DNA from: Nissolia schottii
Lineage: Eukaryota; Streptophyta; Magnoliopsida; Fabales; Fabaceae
Reading direction: 5' to 3'
Length of the DNA stretch: 64,000 nt
Assembly (NCBI GenBank): GCA_003254905.1
Contig: QANU01073111.1
Span: forward strand, 542,097-606,096
The translations under genes and the position numbers were made by a program. Position 1 is the first letter of the stretch, and each line of letters opens with the position of its first letter. The notes beneath the pieces were generated by a model. It worked only from the letters and a program-made list of their open reading frames with translations. It did not search any database and was not told the origin of the DNA. Positions 63,507 through 64,000 of this stretch are shown here, piece by piece.

Positions 63507-64000
63507 ATGATGGGGTCGTCTTCTTGTCTTAGCCACAGGCTCTACACGTTTCTTCCACTGAGCCACGCAAACCAGCACCACCCTTGTGAGGTGAGGGTGA
63601 GAAACTTGGGATTCAAGGTTGAAAACAGGCCAAACCATGGTTCTTCTTCGTGTGTGGTGCATCAGCGAAAGGGTAATAACAATGGTTTTGTGGTGGGGTG
63701 TGCAAGCTGGAGCCTGGGGAGTGAGTTGGAGAGAGAACTGGAGGCTGAGATGAACCCACAAGCAGATCATGAAGAAGAAGAAGAAGAAGAGGAGGGGGGC
63801 ATTGGAATGGGGAGGTACAGGCACAAGTGTGGGGAAAGGAAAGGGGTGGTGGAGATATTGGAGTGTTTGGAAAGGGAAGCAATCATGGGTGAAGATGAAG
63901 GGAAAGAGCCTATGGATTATAACCGAAGGGCACAGATATTTGATAGAAGTTCTAGAGTGTTCCAAGCTCTTAAGGAATTGAATCCTGATGTTGTTTCTCA
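63507..64000 (+). CDS. Unrecognised acidic protein, N-terminal part
   Basis: Open from the ATG at 63507 to the window edge (164 codons) without a stop, so partial. It begins MMGSSSCLSHRLYTFLPLSH, Ser- and basic-rich with no early acids, which could be an organelle-targeting peptide. Then comes a low-complexity Glu run (DHEEEEEEEEGG, from a GAA repeat at about 63770-63792). A better conserved-looking segment follows: GVVEILECLEREAIMGEDEG and EPMDYNRRAQIFDRSSRVFQ then ALKELNPDVVS. I do not recognise the family. Coding status is supported by the TATA box and G-box cluster at the right distance and by sustained codon-like composition. The minus-strand open frame across the same bases is its shadow. 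Confidence 0.7.
   Translation, partial: MMGSSSCLSHRLYTFLPLSHANQHHPCEVRVRNLGFKVENRPNHGSSSCVVHQRKGNNNGFVVGCASWSLGSELERELEAEMNPQADHEEEEEEEEGGIGMGRYRHKCGERKGVVEILECLEREAIMGEDEGKEPMDYNRRAQIFDRSSRVFQALKELNPDVVS

Noticed and set aside
63462-63965. 167-residue open frame on the minus strand at the right end
   Set aside because: Low-complexity Phe/His/Pro-rich shadow of the plus-strand frame starting at 63507, which has a TATA box and G-boxes at the right distance.

Overview
The window is nuclear DNA from a flowering plant, most likely a legume of the soybean type. All genes have spliced plant-style introns. The intergenic DNA is AT-rich and packed with small inverted-repeat transposons, Mutator-like elements carrying a plant mobile domain gene, and solo LTRs. 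The species assignment is an inference from family resemblance. Exon borders were read by eye from GT-AG sites, reading frame and remembered family sequences.

Layout. (1) 1-2122, minus: the 5' part of an RNFT-type transmembrane RING ubiquitin ligase; the RING end lies off the left edge. (2) 2.2-12.6 kb: gene-free DNA with foldback elements, an LTR-like block, microsatellites, a Mutator-like element with a perfect 9-bp target duplication (10755-11559) and a small MITE (12068-12255). (3) 12604-16786, minus: complete seven-exon cytosolic glyoxalase II. (4) 17.0-23.3 kb: a MITE, a second Mutator-like element with 9-bp duplications (17495-18950), and a 3.4-kb composite element with roughly 0.75-kb inverted arms, a block of degenerate telomere-like repeat, a decayed plant mobile domain gene and the N-terminus of a mudrA-like protein. 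(5) 23635-25564, plus: ribosomal protein L10/uL16. (6) 27051-30227, plus: a mitochondrial membrane protein of COA1/TIM21-like pattern. (7) 34712-37777, plus: an LRR receptor pseudokinase. (8) 39578-41842, plus: an h-type thioredoxin-like protein with WSSPC in place of WCGPC. (9) 44065-47768, minus: methylesterase 17. (10) 47.9-56 kb: foldback element, palindrome, candidate Mutator-like element, a hAT-like element that captured a tonoplast sugar transporter exon, a CACTA MITE and a solo LTR. (11) 58666-60276, plus: a NET4-like coiled-coil protein with no visible actin-binding NAB domain. (12) 61407-62591, minus: EIF1AD homologue. (13) 63507-end, plus: unrecognised acidic protein under a cluster of four CACGTG boxes.

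The host genes do not form one pathway; they are separate euchromatic genes. From memory, several neighbour pairs resemble Arabidopsis neighbourhoods (GLX2-2 near MES17, and an LRR kinase near TRX h9), which suggests conserved gene order but was not checked. The main points for follow-up are the composite mobile-domain element, the transporter capture, and the active-site changes in glyoxalase II (Asp58 to Asn) and the thioredoxin-like protein (first Cys to Ser).
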